NCBI RefSeq assembly: GCF_036880965.1
Contig: NZ_JBAJMV010000008.1
Location: forward strand, 1-64,000
Length of the DNA stretch: 64,000 bases
Source of the DNA: JAUASW01 sp036880965
GTDB lineage: Bacteria > Pseudomonadota > Gammaproteobacteria > Burkholderiales > Burkholderiaceae_C
Direction of reading: 5' to 3'
Part shown: piece by piece, positions 32,756-41,172 of the stretch
How the letters are laid out: each line of letters opens with the position of its first letter
Numbering within the stretch: position 1 is the stretch's first letter
The notes under the pieces: generated by a model
The model's input: only the letters and a program-made list of their open reading frames with translations
Told to the model about the DNA's origin: nothing
Database searches by the model: none
Program-made: the position numbers and the translations under genes

Positions 32756-33637
32756 ATGGCCAAACTCTCGGCAGCGCCCGTAGGCCCCAGCGAACTGCTG
32801 GAGTATCTGAACTCGGTGTCGGACTTCAGCTTCGAACTGTCCGTCCTGAAGATGCTTCGCACGCTGGGAGTCGATTGCGAGCATGGAGGGCACTACGAGG
32901 ACCCGGTGACCGGAAAGTCGCGAGAATTCGACATCCGTGCGGAGAAGACCATCGACCGCAGGCGTGTCCGGATGGCGGTCGAATGCAAGAACATCCGGGA
33001 GAACTTCCCCATCCTGATCTCGTGCGTTCCGCGGCACGCCCAGGAGGCGTACCACCAGATCGTTTTCACTTCCAGAGAGAAGCCCTCAGACTCCTTGTAC
33101 GTGCCAGGTCTCGACAAACCCAGAGCCAGTAGTCATAGCCTAAGGGGGGCTTGGACCTTGTATCCGGAAGGTCAGCCGGTAGGCAAGAGCACAGCGCAAG
33201 TTGGTCGGGCAGGAGACGGCACCATCACCTGTAACGACAGCGAGCTGTACGAGAAGTGGGGCCAGTGCTTGAGTTCCATGGTCGAGCTTGTAGAGAACGC
33301 GTATTGGGACGGAAGCGACGATGACTATGGGACGCACTTCATGTCCGCAGCTTTCCCATTCGTCGTGGTCCCCAACGGTCGCCTATGGATGGTCACGTAC
33401 GACGCCGATGGCAATCGAACCTCTGAACCAACACCGGCAATTCGTGTCTCGTGCTTCATCGATCGCCTCTATGAGATGCGCAGCAAGGTGGCGAAGGCGT
33501 ACGTTCGCTTGTCCCATCTTGACGTCGTGACGGTCGATGGCCTTCGCGCTTTCGTCGAGAACAACTTGTCGTCCGAGCAAGCCATGGAAAAGATCTTCAG
33601 CATGGATGGCATTCGCGCGGGGCAGGAGGTCCGCTGA
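32756..33637 (+). CDS. PD-(D/E)xK nuclease-like protein divergent from gajA
   Basis: A 293-aa protein whose N-terminal 85 residues form a restriction-endonuclease-like core: Glu27 (FSFELSVLKMLRTLGVD), Asp59 (GKSREFDIRAE), then Glu76-Cys-Lys78 (RMAVECKNI), i.e. the E...D-x16-ExK pattern of Mrr/REase-fold nucleases. The rest (about 90-293) is a mixed domain of no family I recognise, with VVVPNGRLWMVTYDADG and a C-terminal helical part. It is divergent from gajA across an 81-base gap, so the genes share a control region. It may be an added effector of the Gabija locus or an independent defence gene; no methylase is present. Confidence 0.68.
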   Translation: MAKLSAAPVGPSELLEYLNSVSDFSFELSVLKMLRTLGVDCEHGGHYEDPVTGKSREFDIRAEKTIDRRRVRMAVECKNIRENFPILISCVPRHAQEAYHQIVFTSREKPSDSLYVPGLDKPRASSHSLRGAWTLYPEGQPVGKSTAQVGRAGDGTITCNDSELYEKWGQCLSSMVELVENAYWDGSDDDYGTHFMSAAFPFVVVPNGRLWMVTYDADGNRTSEPTPAIRVSCFIDRLYEMRSKVAKAYVRLSHLDVVTVDGLRAFVENNLSSEQAMEKIFSMDGIRAGQEVR

Positions 33638-33883
33638 TCCTGAGCGACCATATGCCCTGGCGTTTCGACACCATCGCAGGGCGGATCTAGCCATTAAACC
33701 GGTCGGTCGGGGATTGATCCGGCTGGCGCCGCGATGACCGCGATGCGCGGCGAACCGGCCTTGCCGCGCGCAGCGCCGACCGACAACGCTGCAGAGCGGC
33801 CGCCTACACGAGGTCAGTACCAGCGCCCTGGTCACTACCTGCCAGACGGTCCGCCAACGTCGACGAGCGCGAGCACGGAACAG

Positions 33884-34660
33884 CTATCTGCGCCGCGGTC
33901 CTTGCTCAGACGATGCCTGGCGAATCGCGGCAAGCCGATCCATCTCCCGGTTGGCGATCTCGCGGGTTCTGTCCTTTTCGGCCTGCTCTGCTTCAGCTTG
34001 GATGCGCGCCAGACGATAGGCCTCGCCCTCCGCCCTCGTTTGCGCTTCCTGCCGTTCAATCCAGCCTGTGATTCTCTTGTCCCATTTCGTGAAGATGAGG
34101 CCCAGCATGGTGAAGCCGGCGAGCCCGACCGCGACGTAAAGCCACCATCGCTGCAACCGTTCAACTCGGGCGCGGAAGTCGCGCGGCAGCTCGACCCGAT
34201 CAAGCGCCCACATGCCCTGCCGCGCCGTTTGAGCCGCTGATAACGCGGCTTGATACCGGTCTCGGTCCGACTTGGCCTGTGTATCGAAGTAGTCATGCCA
34301 CGCCAGGCCACGCTTGATCAGTTCCAGGTTGACCGAGTGACCATGCGGCTCGACCACTTCAGCTTGAGCAGCTCCATCCGCGCCCTCGTCGACAAGCCGG
34401 GCGACAACCTCTCGGCCGAGCACCATGGCCGCGAGCGCCGACTGCGCTTCGTCACCGAAGGGCTGGCCCAGCTCAGGGGCGTCGATGAACGCCAACCTCA
34501 GCTTGTGCTCGCGATCCTGATCGTCGACTATTGTGACGACATCTCCTCCCGCCACGCTGACGACCTGGCCGCGCAGGGTCGTGTCGGCCGCTGCCGGCGC
34601 GGTCAAAGCAAGCCACAGCAGGCAGTTCAACGCGCGCCGAGCAACATGCTCAAACATCAC
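33884..34660 (-). CDS. Membrane-anchored staphylococcal-nuclease-like protein
   Basis: A 258-aa protein: signal peptide (LLWLALTAPAAAD), an SNase-like domain (about 27-155) with GQVVSVAGGDVVTIVDD, LRLAFIDAPELGQPFGDEA and NLELIKRGLAWHDYF, then a membrane helix (WWLYVAVGLAGFTMLGLIF, about 171-189) and a highly charged helical tail (EAQTRAEGEAYRLARIQAEA...). The first active-site half (Asp, Arg, Asp, Glu) is present, but the usual DxYGR segment supplying the second catalytic Arg reads VVEPHGHSVN, so catalysis is doubtful. Nuclease domain would face the periplasm, with the charged coiled tail in the cytosol. Confidence 0.75.
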   Translation of the reverse strand: MMFEHVARRALNCLLWLALTAPAAADTTLRGQVVSVAGGDVVTIVDDQDREHKLRLAFIDAPELGQPFGDEAQSALAAMVLGREVVARLVDEGADGAAQAEVVEPHGHSVNLELIKRGLAWHDYFDTQAKSDRDRYQAALSAAQTARQGMWALDRVELPRDFRARVERLQRWWLYVAVGLAGFTMLGLIFTKWDKRITGWIERQEAQTRAEGEAYRLARIQAEAEQAEKDRTREIANREMDRLAAIRQASSEQGPRRR

Positions 34661-34899
34661 ATCTCCTCTGAACGGTAGTTGAGGGCATTGGGCAGCACAG
34701 GCTAACGCTACGGCACCTCATTGCCCCGATCTTCATAGGCCTTTGCAGCTGGAGGCAACTTCGCATCAATCGGTCTCGGCATCATGGCCGCGTCAGGCTG
34801 TTCAGAGAAATTGGGCCGCTGACAGCGAATGGTGGCAACCTCGCAAAGCGGCAAATTGCAGACCGCGGGCTCGACCGACTGCAGCACATCCAACACCGA

Positions 34900-35163
34900 T
34901 TACGCGACGACGCTAATCCGTCGAGCGAGCAACTCGATGGTGACTTGGCGATTGGCAGGCATGCAGTCATTTGCCAACAGCAACTCCGGCACCATACTCT
35001 TGAGTTTGCTATTCAAGGCCTCGACGGTAGCGGCTTCGGTGACCAGGCCGGGCACATCTTCGGATGTGGCAACCCAGACGCTTGCATCCGCATCCCAATT
35101 GGCTCGAATGCAGTACGGCTCGTTCATTCCGTGATGGAATTCCGGCGGGCTCATATCGGCCAT
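34900..35163 (-). CDS. DUF1902 (HicB-like) domain protein
   Basis: An 87-aa protein with the DUF1902 pattern: IRANWDADASVWVATSEDV, then PGLVTEAATVEALNSKL and MVPELLLAND. DUF1902 is related to the HicB antitoxin fold (partial RNase H fold). No HicA-type double-strand-RNA-binding toxin lies next to it on either side, so it is an orphan. The start could be 35163, 35154 or 35127 (MNEPYCIRANW); none has a clear ribosome-binding site, and the last best fits family length. About 240 bases downstream (34661-34899) hold one open minus frame (34708-34896) I cannot support as a gene. Confidence 0.72.
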   Translation of the reverse strand: MADMSPPEFHHGMNEPYCIRANWDADASVWVATSEDVPGLVTEAATVEALNSKLKSMVPELLLANDCMPANRQVTIELLARRISVVA

Positions 35164-35386
35164 CAGCGGTCTTCATGGGTGCTGACGCGTCGGGCGGCTT
35201 GAGGCTGATCTCAGTCACTCGCTCGCCGCCGTCCGAGCGACCGCATCGTCGCTCAGCAGTCATTCGTATGGCGCGGCGTCGAGTGAAGGCTGTACCTCGG
35301 TCAGCAGTCGCTTGACGGTTCCCTATAAAGGGGTATTCGGGGGCGACCGCCGGGACAAGGTGCCAGCAAGGCCGCCGTCGATTGCC

Positions 35387-36010
35387 TCAGATCTCTGTCT
35401 GCTCGGAGATTTCCAGCGCGTCATCAACCTCGATGCCGAGGTATCTCACCGTCGATTCCAGCTTGGCGTGCCCGAGCAGCAGTTGAACTGCCCTCAGGTT
35501 CTTTGTGCGCCGGTAGATCAGCGTTGCCTTGGTCCTGCGCATCGAGTGCGTTCCGTAGTCGGCGCGGTCCAGACCGAGCTCATTGACCCAATGCCCGAGG
35601 ATCCGGGCGTACTGTCGGGTCCCCAGATGAGGTGAGCCGTGAAGTCGGCTCGGGAACAGAAACTCATCTGACTTCAGGCCGGCCTGCTTGATCCAGGCCT
35701 GCAAGGTATCCCGGGTGGCCTGCGTGATTTCGAACTGGACAGGTCTCTGCGTCTTGTGCTGCATGACGACGGTGCGTGTCGCCATCTGTTCGCCATGACA
35801 AACGTCCCGAACCTTGAGTGCGACCAGATCGCAGCCGCGCAGCTTGCTGTCGATTCCCAGATTGAATAGAGCGAGCTCGCGCACCCGACCCTCCATCTGG
35901 AGCCGCACGCGCAGCGCCCAGATGTCCTTGAGCTTGAATGGCAATTTTTGGCCGACGATCTTTCCCTTGTTCCACGGCTCGCGATGAGCAGCGTTGCTTG
36001 CGTTTCCCAT
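35387..36010 (-). CDS. Small tyrosine recombinase, copy 1 (complete active site)
   Basis: A 207-aa phage-integrase-fold catalytic domain without the usual N-terminal arm/core-binding domain. Active-site residues by alignment with the fold: Arg58 (SKLRGCDLVAL), Lys86 (QHKTQRPVQF), His155 and Arg158 (GTHSMRRTKA), His181 (LLLGHAKLE) and nucleophile Tyr190 (STVRYLGIEV). ATG 36010 follows GGGAG by 8 bases; the longer frame to 36112 lacks support. A near-identical protein is encoded at 60041-60664 in the same orientation, and the upstream blocks (TGATGGTCTCCCATCGAGTT) also match. Such short recombinases are widespread on proteobacterial plasmids and islands; the sites they act on are unknown. Confidence 0.88.
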   Translation of the reverse strand: MGNASNAAHREPWNKGKIVGQKLPFKLKDIWALRVRLQMEGRVRELALFNLGIDSKLRGCDLVALKVRDVCHGEQMATRTVVMQHKTQRPVQFEITQATRDTLQAWIKQAGLKSDEFLFPSRLHGSPHLGTRQYARILGHWVNELGLDRADYGTHSMRRTKATLIYRRTKNLRAVQLLLGHAKLESTVRYLGIEVDDALEISEQTEI

Positions 36011-36291
36011 GATGGTCTCCCATCGAGTTGCGGGCCACGAAGCATGTGCTGATCGCCATTGACGTACCAGCTTTTCTTGGATTGATGCCGGCCGCGCGCT
36101 CGGGGGCAACAATGCAGATGAAGGGGATGAGCAGCAAACCCGCGGGTCGGCGATTCACCGAAGGTGGACACTGAGGACTCTCAGCTCACGGCCGCCAGCG
36201 GGCGGGCGACTGAGTCATGACCACCTTCGATTGGGGCACAAAGATGACAAATGGATCTCGATCCGCATGCCTTCCCGGGCGCCGTGCAAGG

Positions 36292-36723
36292 ATGTTTGCA
36301 TTCGCACTCGCGTGCCTGGCAGTCGCCTCCCAAGCTCAGGACCGCAAGATCGAATCTGCGATCAAACATCGCAAGTCTGCATTCACGTTGATGAGCACCT
36401 ACGTGAATCGACTCGTTCAGACCAGCGAAGGTGGGCGCCCATACAACGCAGCCCAGTCGCTCGAAGACGCCCGAGCCGTCGAATTTCTCAGCCGCCTGCC
36501 TTGGGAAGGCTTTGTTCCCGGTAGCGAGCGCGGCGACACCCGAGCCAAGGACGACATCTGGTTCGAGGAGGATCGGTTCAAGACCTTGGCAACCGAATTG
36601 CAATCGCGGGCCGGGGCCATGACCAAGGCCGCGGAGTCTGGAAACCTGCCGCGGCTGAGGTCGACCATCGACGACTTGCGCGACGTCTGTAGCAGATGCC
36701 ACAAGGTCTTCCGCAAGGACTGA
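36292..36723 (+). CDS. Cytochrome c'-type protein
   Basis: A small exported c-type cytochrome of the four-helix c' family: signal peptide MFAFALACLAVASQAQ, then KIESAIKHRKSAFTLMSTYV (first helix with the Arg/Lys-x-x-x-F pattern), an acidic middle part, FKTLATELQSRAGAMTKAAE, and the C-terminal haem site VCSRCHKVF (CxxCH). Cytochromes c' bind NO or act in periplasmic redox protection. The ATG at 36292 is preferred because the signal peptide starts there; the frame is open to 36217. It sits just upstream of the chromate-resistance genes in the same direction but has its own spacing (105 bases) and their operator lies in between. Confidence 0.85.
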   Translation: MFAFALACLAVASQAQDRKIESAIKHRKSAFTLMSTYVNRLVQTSEGGRPYNAAQSLEDARAVEFLSRLPWEGFVPGSERGDTRAKDDIWFEEDRFKTLATELQSRAGAMTKAAESGNLPRLRSTIDDLRDVCSRCHKVFRKD

Positions 36724-36792
36724 CCCTGCGACGGCCGCCGTGTATTGCTGGGCGAGTCGTACCGAAGCCCTCTGGTTAGAAGGGTCATCAAT

Positions 36793-36830
36793 ATGTAGAG
36801 ATAAATACATTTATGTATTATTCGCTACAT
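36793..36830. promoter_or_regulatory. Nested inverted repeat overlapping the chrB start, candidate ChrB operator
   Basis: ATGTAG (36793-36798) mirrors CTACAT (36825-36830), and inside, with exactly the same centre, AATACAT (36804-36810) mirrors ATGTATT (36813-36819). The outer right arm overlaps the chrB ATG (36829). Placement fits autoregulation by ChrB, which is a chromate-responsive regulator in characterised systems; the AT-rich core may also contain the -10 element. Confidence 0.7.
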
Positions 36831-37815
36831 GAACTATTCGAATGCTTCCTGGTTACTCCTGGTCGTGTCGCTGCCCAGCTCGGGCGCCACGGCCCGCATG
36901 CGAATCTGGCGCGGGCTCAAGGCGCTCGGATGTGCAGCCATGCGTGACGGTGCCTATCTGCTGCCGGCTTCACCCGAGCGAGAACAGGCACTTCAAGCGC
37001 TTGCCGACGATTGCCTGCGCGAAGGCGGCAGCGCCTGGCTGATGGCCGTCCAGCCCCGCACGGCCGACGCGGCCAGCGCCTACAGCCAGCTCTTTGACCG
37101 GCACGAGGACTACGCGGCGCTGCGCCAGTCATGGAAAGAGGCGAATGCCGGGCTCGCTGCGCTGGGCGCGACCGAAATGGCCCGGCTGCAGCGCAAGCTG
37201 CAGCGCGAATTCGATGCGCTGCGTGCCATCGACTTCTTCCCCAGCGAGGCCGCCGTGGAAGCCGAAGCCGCCTGGTCGGACTTCACCAAGCGCATCGACA
37301 GCCTGCTGTCGCCGGACGAGCCCCATGAAATCGATGGCGGCATTCCTCGCCTGGACGTTTCCGCATATCAGGGCCGGGTGTGGGCTACGCGCCGACATCT
37401 GTGGGTGGACCGCGTCGCCAGCGCCTGGCTGATCCGGCGCTTCATCGACAAGGCGGCTCGCTTCCAGTGGCTGGCCAAGCCATCGGACTGCCCCAAGCGA
37501 GCGCTGGGCTTTGACTTCGACGGCGCCACCTTCACGCACGTCGGCAACCGCGTGAGCTTCGAGACGCTGATGGCCAGCTTCGGCTTGGAGCTGGATCCCG
37601 CGCTGATGCGCCTGGCCACCATCGTCCACGCGCTGGATGTGGGCGGCGACCCGGTGCCTGAGGCCAAGGGCTTCGAGGCCGTGATGTCGGGCGCTCGCGA
37701 ACGCCTGGGCGACGACGACGCTTTGCTCGCTGAGATGAGCCAGGTGCTCGACTCGCTGTACGCCCATTTCCAGCGCGATGCCGCTGCCAGCAAAGACAAG
37801 GGCACGGCCCGATGA
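36829..37815 (+). CDS. chrB: Chromate resistance regulator/protein ChrB
   Basis: A 328-aa ChrB: N-terminal winged-helix-like part (SWLLLVVSLPSSGATARMRI, WRGLKALGCAAMRDGAYLLP) and C-terminal ChrB domain (GRVWATRRHLWVDRVASAWL, IRRFIDKAARFQWLA, LGFDFDGATFTHVGNRVSFE, LAEMSQVLDSLY). Characterised ChrB proteins sense chromate and control the chr operon. It heads the operon and overlaps chrA by four bases (ATGA). The nested dyad across its start codon is the likely binding site. Confidence 0.92.
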   Translation: MNYSNASWLLLVVSLPSSGATARMRIWRGLKALGCAAMRDGAYLLPASPEREQALQALADDCLREGGSAWLMAVQPRTADAASAYSQLFDRHEDYAALRQSWKEANAGLAALGATEMARLQRKLQREFDALRAIDFFPSEAAVEAEAAWSDFTKRIDSLLSPDEPHEIDGGIPRLDVSAYQGRVWATRRHLWVDRVASAWLIRRFIDKAARFQWLAKPSDCPKRALGFDFDGATFTHVGNRVSFETLMASFGLELDPALMRLATIVHALDVGGDPVPEAKGFEAVMSGARERLGDDDALLAEMSQVLDSLYAHFQRDAAASKDKGTAR

Positions 37816-38999
37816 ACGAGACCGAAAACGCCCCCGCCGCGCTGCCGCGCTACACGCTGTGGCAGATGGTGCGTTACATGCTGGCCTTGGGTACCTGGGG
37901 CTTCGGCGGCCCTGTGGCGCTGGTGGGCTATATGTACCGGGACCTCGTGGAGAAGCGCGCCTGGATTGCCGAGGCCGAGTACAAGGAAGGCATGGCCTTG
38001 GCTCAGCTGATGCCGGGACCGTTGGCGGCGCAGCTCGCGATCTACCTGGGCTACGTGCACTACCGCGTGCTCGGTGCCACGCTGGTGGGCGCTGCCTTCG
38101 TGCTGCCGTCCTTCTTCATGGTCGTCGCCATCGGCGCGGCCTACGTGGCGTTCGGCGGCATCGGCTGGATGCAGGCCGTGTTCTACGGTGTCGGCGCCTC
38201 GGTCATCGGCATCATCGCGATGAGCGCCTACAAGCTCACGACGAAGAACATCGGCAAGGACAAGCTGCTGTGGGGCATCTTCGCAGCCAGTGCGGCGGTG
38301 ACGGTCATCACCAAGTCCGAGGTCATCTGGGTCTTTCTTGGCGCCGGTGTGCTGGTCTGGCTCCTGCGTGCACCGCCGAAGTGGGCAAAATGGGCATCCA
38401 GGGGCACGGTCAATGGCCTGGCAGCTCCCTTGGTCGCCTTCTTCGCGATGGACCACCTGGACTGGCACAAGCTCGGCCAGATCGGTGCCTACTTCGCCTA
38501 CGCCGGCAGCTTCGTCTTCGGCAGCGGCCTGGCCATCGTGCCCTTCCTGTATGGCGGTGTCGTACAGGAGTACCACTGGCTGAATGATCGGCAGTTCGTT
38601 GACGCCGTCGCCGTCGCGATGATCACGCCCGGGCCGGTCGTCATCACAACAGGCTTCATCGGCTTCCTGGTGTCCGGATTCTGGGGTGCGGTCGTGGCCG
38701 CGGCAGGCACCTTCATTCCCTGCTACCTCTTCACCATCCTGCCAGCGCCGTACTTCAAGAAGCATGGCAAGCGCCCCGGCATCGTGGCCTTTGTGGACGG
38801 CGTGACGGCGGCCGCCATTGGCGCCATCACCGGCGCCGTCATCGTCATCGGCCAGCGCTCCATCACCGACGTGACAACAGCCGCGCTGGCGCTCGTCACG
38901 GTCGCCGTGCTGTGGCGCTTCAAGAAGCTGCCCGAACCCGTCGTGGTGGCGGTCGCCGCCGTTGCCGGCTTGGTTCTCTATCCGCTGGCGCACACCTGA
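37812..38999 (+). CDS. chrA: Chromate transporter ChrA
   Basis: Exports chromate across the inner membrane. The 395-aa product is a long-chain CHR protein with two homologous halves, each opening with the family motif: LGTWGFGGPVALVGYMYRDL (about 26-45) and, in the second half, GGVVQEYHWLNDRQFVDAVA followed by ITPGPVVITTGFIG. AQLMPGPLAAQLAIYLGY is the matching N-half segment. About ten membrane helices. Translation is coupled to chrB by ATGA overlap; the SOD-rhodanese gene follows after 17 bases. Confidence 0.95.
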   Translation: MNETENAPAALPRYTLWQMVRYMLALGTWGFGGPVALVGYMYRDLVEKRAWIAEAEYKEGMALAQLMPGPLAAQLAIYLGYVHYRVLGATLVGAAFVLPSFFMVVAIGAAYVAFGGIGWMQAVFYGVGASVIGIIAMSAYKLTTKNIGKDKLLWGIFAASAAVTVITKSEVIWVFLGAGVLVWLLRAPPKWAKWASRGTVNGLAAPLVAFFAMDHLDWHKLGQIGAYFAYAGSFVFGSGLAIVPFLYGGVVQEYHWLNDRQFVDAVAVAMITPGPVVITTGFIGFLVSGFWGAVVAAAGTFIPCYLFTILPAPYFKKHGKRPGIVAFVDGVTAAAIGAITGAVIVIGQRSITDVTTAALALVTVAVLWRFKKLPEPVVVAVAAVAGLVLYPLAHT

Positions 39000-39016
39000 A
39001 CCGCACTGGAGTTTCC

Positions 39017-39928
39017 ATGGACCTGCAGACTATTCCCTTGCCTTTCGACCCCGCCGGCTTGCATGGCCTGTCGGAGAAGATGATCGTCAGCCACCATCAG
39101 AACAATTACACCGGCGCTGCCAAACGGCTGAACGCCATTCGCAAGCAGTTGGGCGAGCTGACCTTCGGTGAAGCTCCCGGGTTCCAGCTCAACGGGCTGA
39201 AGCGCGAGGAGTTGATTGCCACCAACTCGGTGCTGCTGCATGAGCTGTACTTCGCGGGCCTGGGTGGCGATGGCGTCACGATGGCGCCGGCCATGAAGCT
39301 TGCACTGGATGCCAACTTCGGCAGCGTCGAGCGTTGGCGCGAGGAGTTCGTCGCCTGCGCCAAGGCACTGGGCGGTGGCTCAGGCTGGATGCTGCTGGTG
39401 TTCCAGCCGCGCGAAGGCACGCTGGTGAACCAGTGGGCGGCGGACCACACGCATGCCGTCGCCGGCGGCGTCCCCATTCTGGCGCTGGACATGTACGAGC
39501 ACGCCTATCACCTCGACCACGGCGCCGCCGCTGGCGCCTATGTGGACGCCTTCATGGGCAACATCAATTGGGAAGGCGTCTACGAGCGCTATCAGCTGGC
39601 GGTGCATGGGGCCAGCGAGGCGCTGGCGGCGGATGCCGGTGCACTGCAGGGCGCGACGGTGCTCGACGTGCGGCGCCAAGGCGTCTACGCGCAGGCCGCG
39701 TCCATGATTCCCGGCGCGCGCTGGTGCGATCCGATGAGCGTGAGCGACTGGGCCGCTGAGCTTCCCGCAGGCGAGCCGGTGGTCGTGTACTGCTTGTACG
39801 GCCATGAAGTAGGTCGCTCGACAGCAATGCGACTGCGGGCCGCCGGCCGCAACGCTCGCTTCCTGGCGGGCGGCATCGACGGCTGGGTGGCAGCCGGCCG
39901 CGCCGTCGTTGACAAGCCTCTCGGGTGA
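39017..39928 (+). CDS. Fused Fe/Mn superoxide dismutase-rhodanese protein (ChrC-ChrE type)
   Basis: A 303-aa fusion. Residues 1-200 are an Fe/Mn superoxide dismutase: KMIVSHHQNNYTGAAKRLNA, LHELYFAGLG, GGGSGWMLLVFQP and the metal-ligand motif LDMYEHAYHLDHGA. Residues about 215-303 are a rhodanese domain: TVLDVRRQGVYAQAASMIPG and active-site loop VVYCLYGHEVGRS (Cys). In known chr operons SOD (ChrC) and a rhodanese-like protein (ChrE) are separate genes, the first removing superoxide made during chromate reduction and the second proposed to act on glutathione-chromium products. GGAG precedes the ATG at 39017. Confidence 0.88.
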   Translation: MDLQTIPLPFDPAGLHGLSEKMIVSHHQNNYTGAAKRLNAIRKQLGELTFGEAPGFQLNGLKREELIATNSVLLHELYFAGLGGDGVTMAPAMKLALDANFGSVERWREEFVACAKALGGGSGWMLLVFQPREGTLVNQWAADHTHAVAGGVPILALDMYEHAYHLDHGAAAGAYVDAFMGNINWEGVYERYQLAVHGASEALAADAGALQGATVLDVRRQGVYAQAASMIPGARWCDPMSVSDWAAELPAGEPVVVYCLYGHEVGRSTAMRLRAAGRNARFLAGGIDGWVAAGRAVVDKPLG

Positions 39929-39933
39929 ACGTC

Positions 39934-40965
39934 ATGGCACGCCTGCCTACCGTCGCTTTGCTCTACCCCGGTGACCGCGCCACCCGTGACCGCAGCGACC
40001 CAGCCGAGAGCCGCTTCGCTGCGTTGTTCGAGGCCTACGCCGCGGCGGGGGTGAATGCCGAACCGGCGATCTATCACGATGACTTCGCCGACGAGGTGGC
40101 GGAGCAACTGCGCCGCGTCAAGTTGGTGCTGGTCTGGAACAACCCCATCGAAGCCGGCCGGCGGCGTGACCGGCTGGATGCCATGCTGCGAGATGTCGCC
40201 GCGGCCGGCGTGCAGGTCAGCACCCACCCGGACACCATCGCAAAGCTCGGTACCAAGGACGTCCTCTTGGGCGTCCGCGACCTGCCGTTTGGTAGCGACG
40301 TGTACCGCGTGGACAGCCTCGCCCAGCTTGAGCGGGAACTTCCGCAGCGGCTCGAGGAAGGCCCGCGCGTGCTCAAGCAGTACCGCGGTCACAGCGGCAT
40401 CGGCATCTGGCGCGTGGAGGCCGTTGCCGGCTCGCCGCTGTGCAAGGTGCGTCACGCCCATCGCGGTGGCGACGAGGAGTTGCTGGGCATGACCGAGTTG
40501 CTTCAGCGGCTGGCACCTTACTTCGAGCCCGAGGCAGGCGGCCACATGATTGACCAAGTCTGGCAACCGCGCATCGCCGACGGTATGGTGCGCGCGTACC
40601 TCGTGCAAGACCGAGTCGGTGGCTTCGGTTATCAAGCGATCAATGCACTGCATCCCACCCACACTGCGCCGGGGCCACGCGTGTACTACCCGGCAGACTT
40701 CCCTCGGTTCGGGGCACTGAAAGGCTTGCTCGAGGGTGGTTGGATTGATCAGTTGCGGCTGGCGACCAGCGTGACGCACGACCGGCTGCCCATGCTATGG
40801 GACTGCGATTTCATGTTCGGCGAGCAAGCCGATAGCTTCATGCTCTGCGAGATCAACGTGAGCAGCGTGTCTCCATTCCCGCCGTCGGCGATCGAACCAC
40901 TGGTGGGCGCTGTGAAGAAGTTCCTGGATCTGGCACCCACACCGAGCCCGCATGGCGGAATTTGA
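39934..40965 (+). CDS. Cj0069-family ATP-grasp-like protein
   Basis: A 343-aa protein I place in the Cj0069-type family, related to the ATP-grasp fold: VALLYPGDRATRDR at the N-terminus, VLVWNNPIEAG, STHPDTIAKLGTKDVL, RVLKQYRGHSGIGIWRVE (nucleotide-binding-like loop) and late MLWDCDFMFG, MLCEINVSSVSPFPPSA, where Glu and Asn resemble metal ligands of ATP-grasp enzymes. Substrate unknown. It starts within a few bases of the SOD-rhodanese stop (GTG 39925 overlaps it; ATG 39934 follows) so belongs to the chromate operon and may act on thiols or peptides in stress defence (inferred). Confidence 0.75.
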   Translation: MARLPTVALLYPGDRATRDRSDPAESRFAALFEAYAAAGVNAEPAIYHDDFADEVAEQLRRVKLVLVWNNPIEAGRRRDRLDAMLRDVAAAGVQVSTHPDTIAKLGTKDVLLGVRDLPFGSDVYRVDSLAQLERELPQRLEEGPRVLKQYRGHSGIGIWRVEAVAGSPLCKVRHAHRGGDEELLGMTELLQRLAPYFEPEAGGHMIDQVWQPRIADGMVRAYLVQDRVGGFGYQAINALHPTHTAPGPRVYYPADFPRFGALKGLLEGGWIDQLRLATSVTHDRLPMLWDCDFMFGEQADSFMLCEINVSSVSPFPPSAIEPLVGAVKKFLDLAPTPSPHGGI

Positions 40966-41172
40966 ACGCGATGCTGGCCTCTTTGCGTGGCGCCGCGCGT
41001 GCTCTTTCGTCACTGTGCCGCCGGCAAACCGGTGAGAACAATTACATCGACGGCGGGACACATGCAAGGCGCTCCCTGCACGCTAGAGGTAGCAGTGCTC
41101 GATTGCGCATTCACCCCCTGGGTTTATTCTTACTTGTCTATACAGGCGGGTATTCGCATACACTCGATCACT

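Noticed and set aside
34900..35163. HicAB toxin-antitoxin pair
   Set aside because: Only the HicB-like DUF1902 protein is present; no HicA-type frame on either side.
35387..36010. Second integron integrase
   Set aside because: Lacks the core-binding domain and the integron-specific extra patch, and no attC sites adjoin it.
37368..38993. 541-aa minus-strand frame
   Set aside because: Mirror of chrA; composition rich in His, Asp and Arg without motifs.
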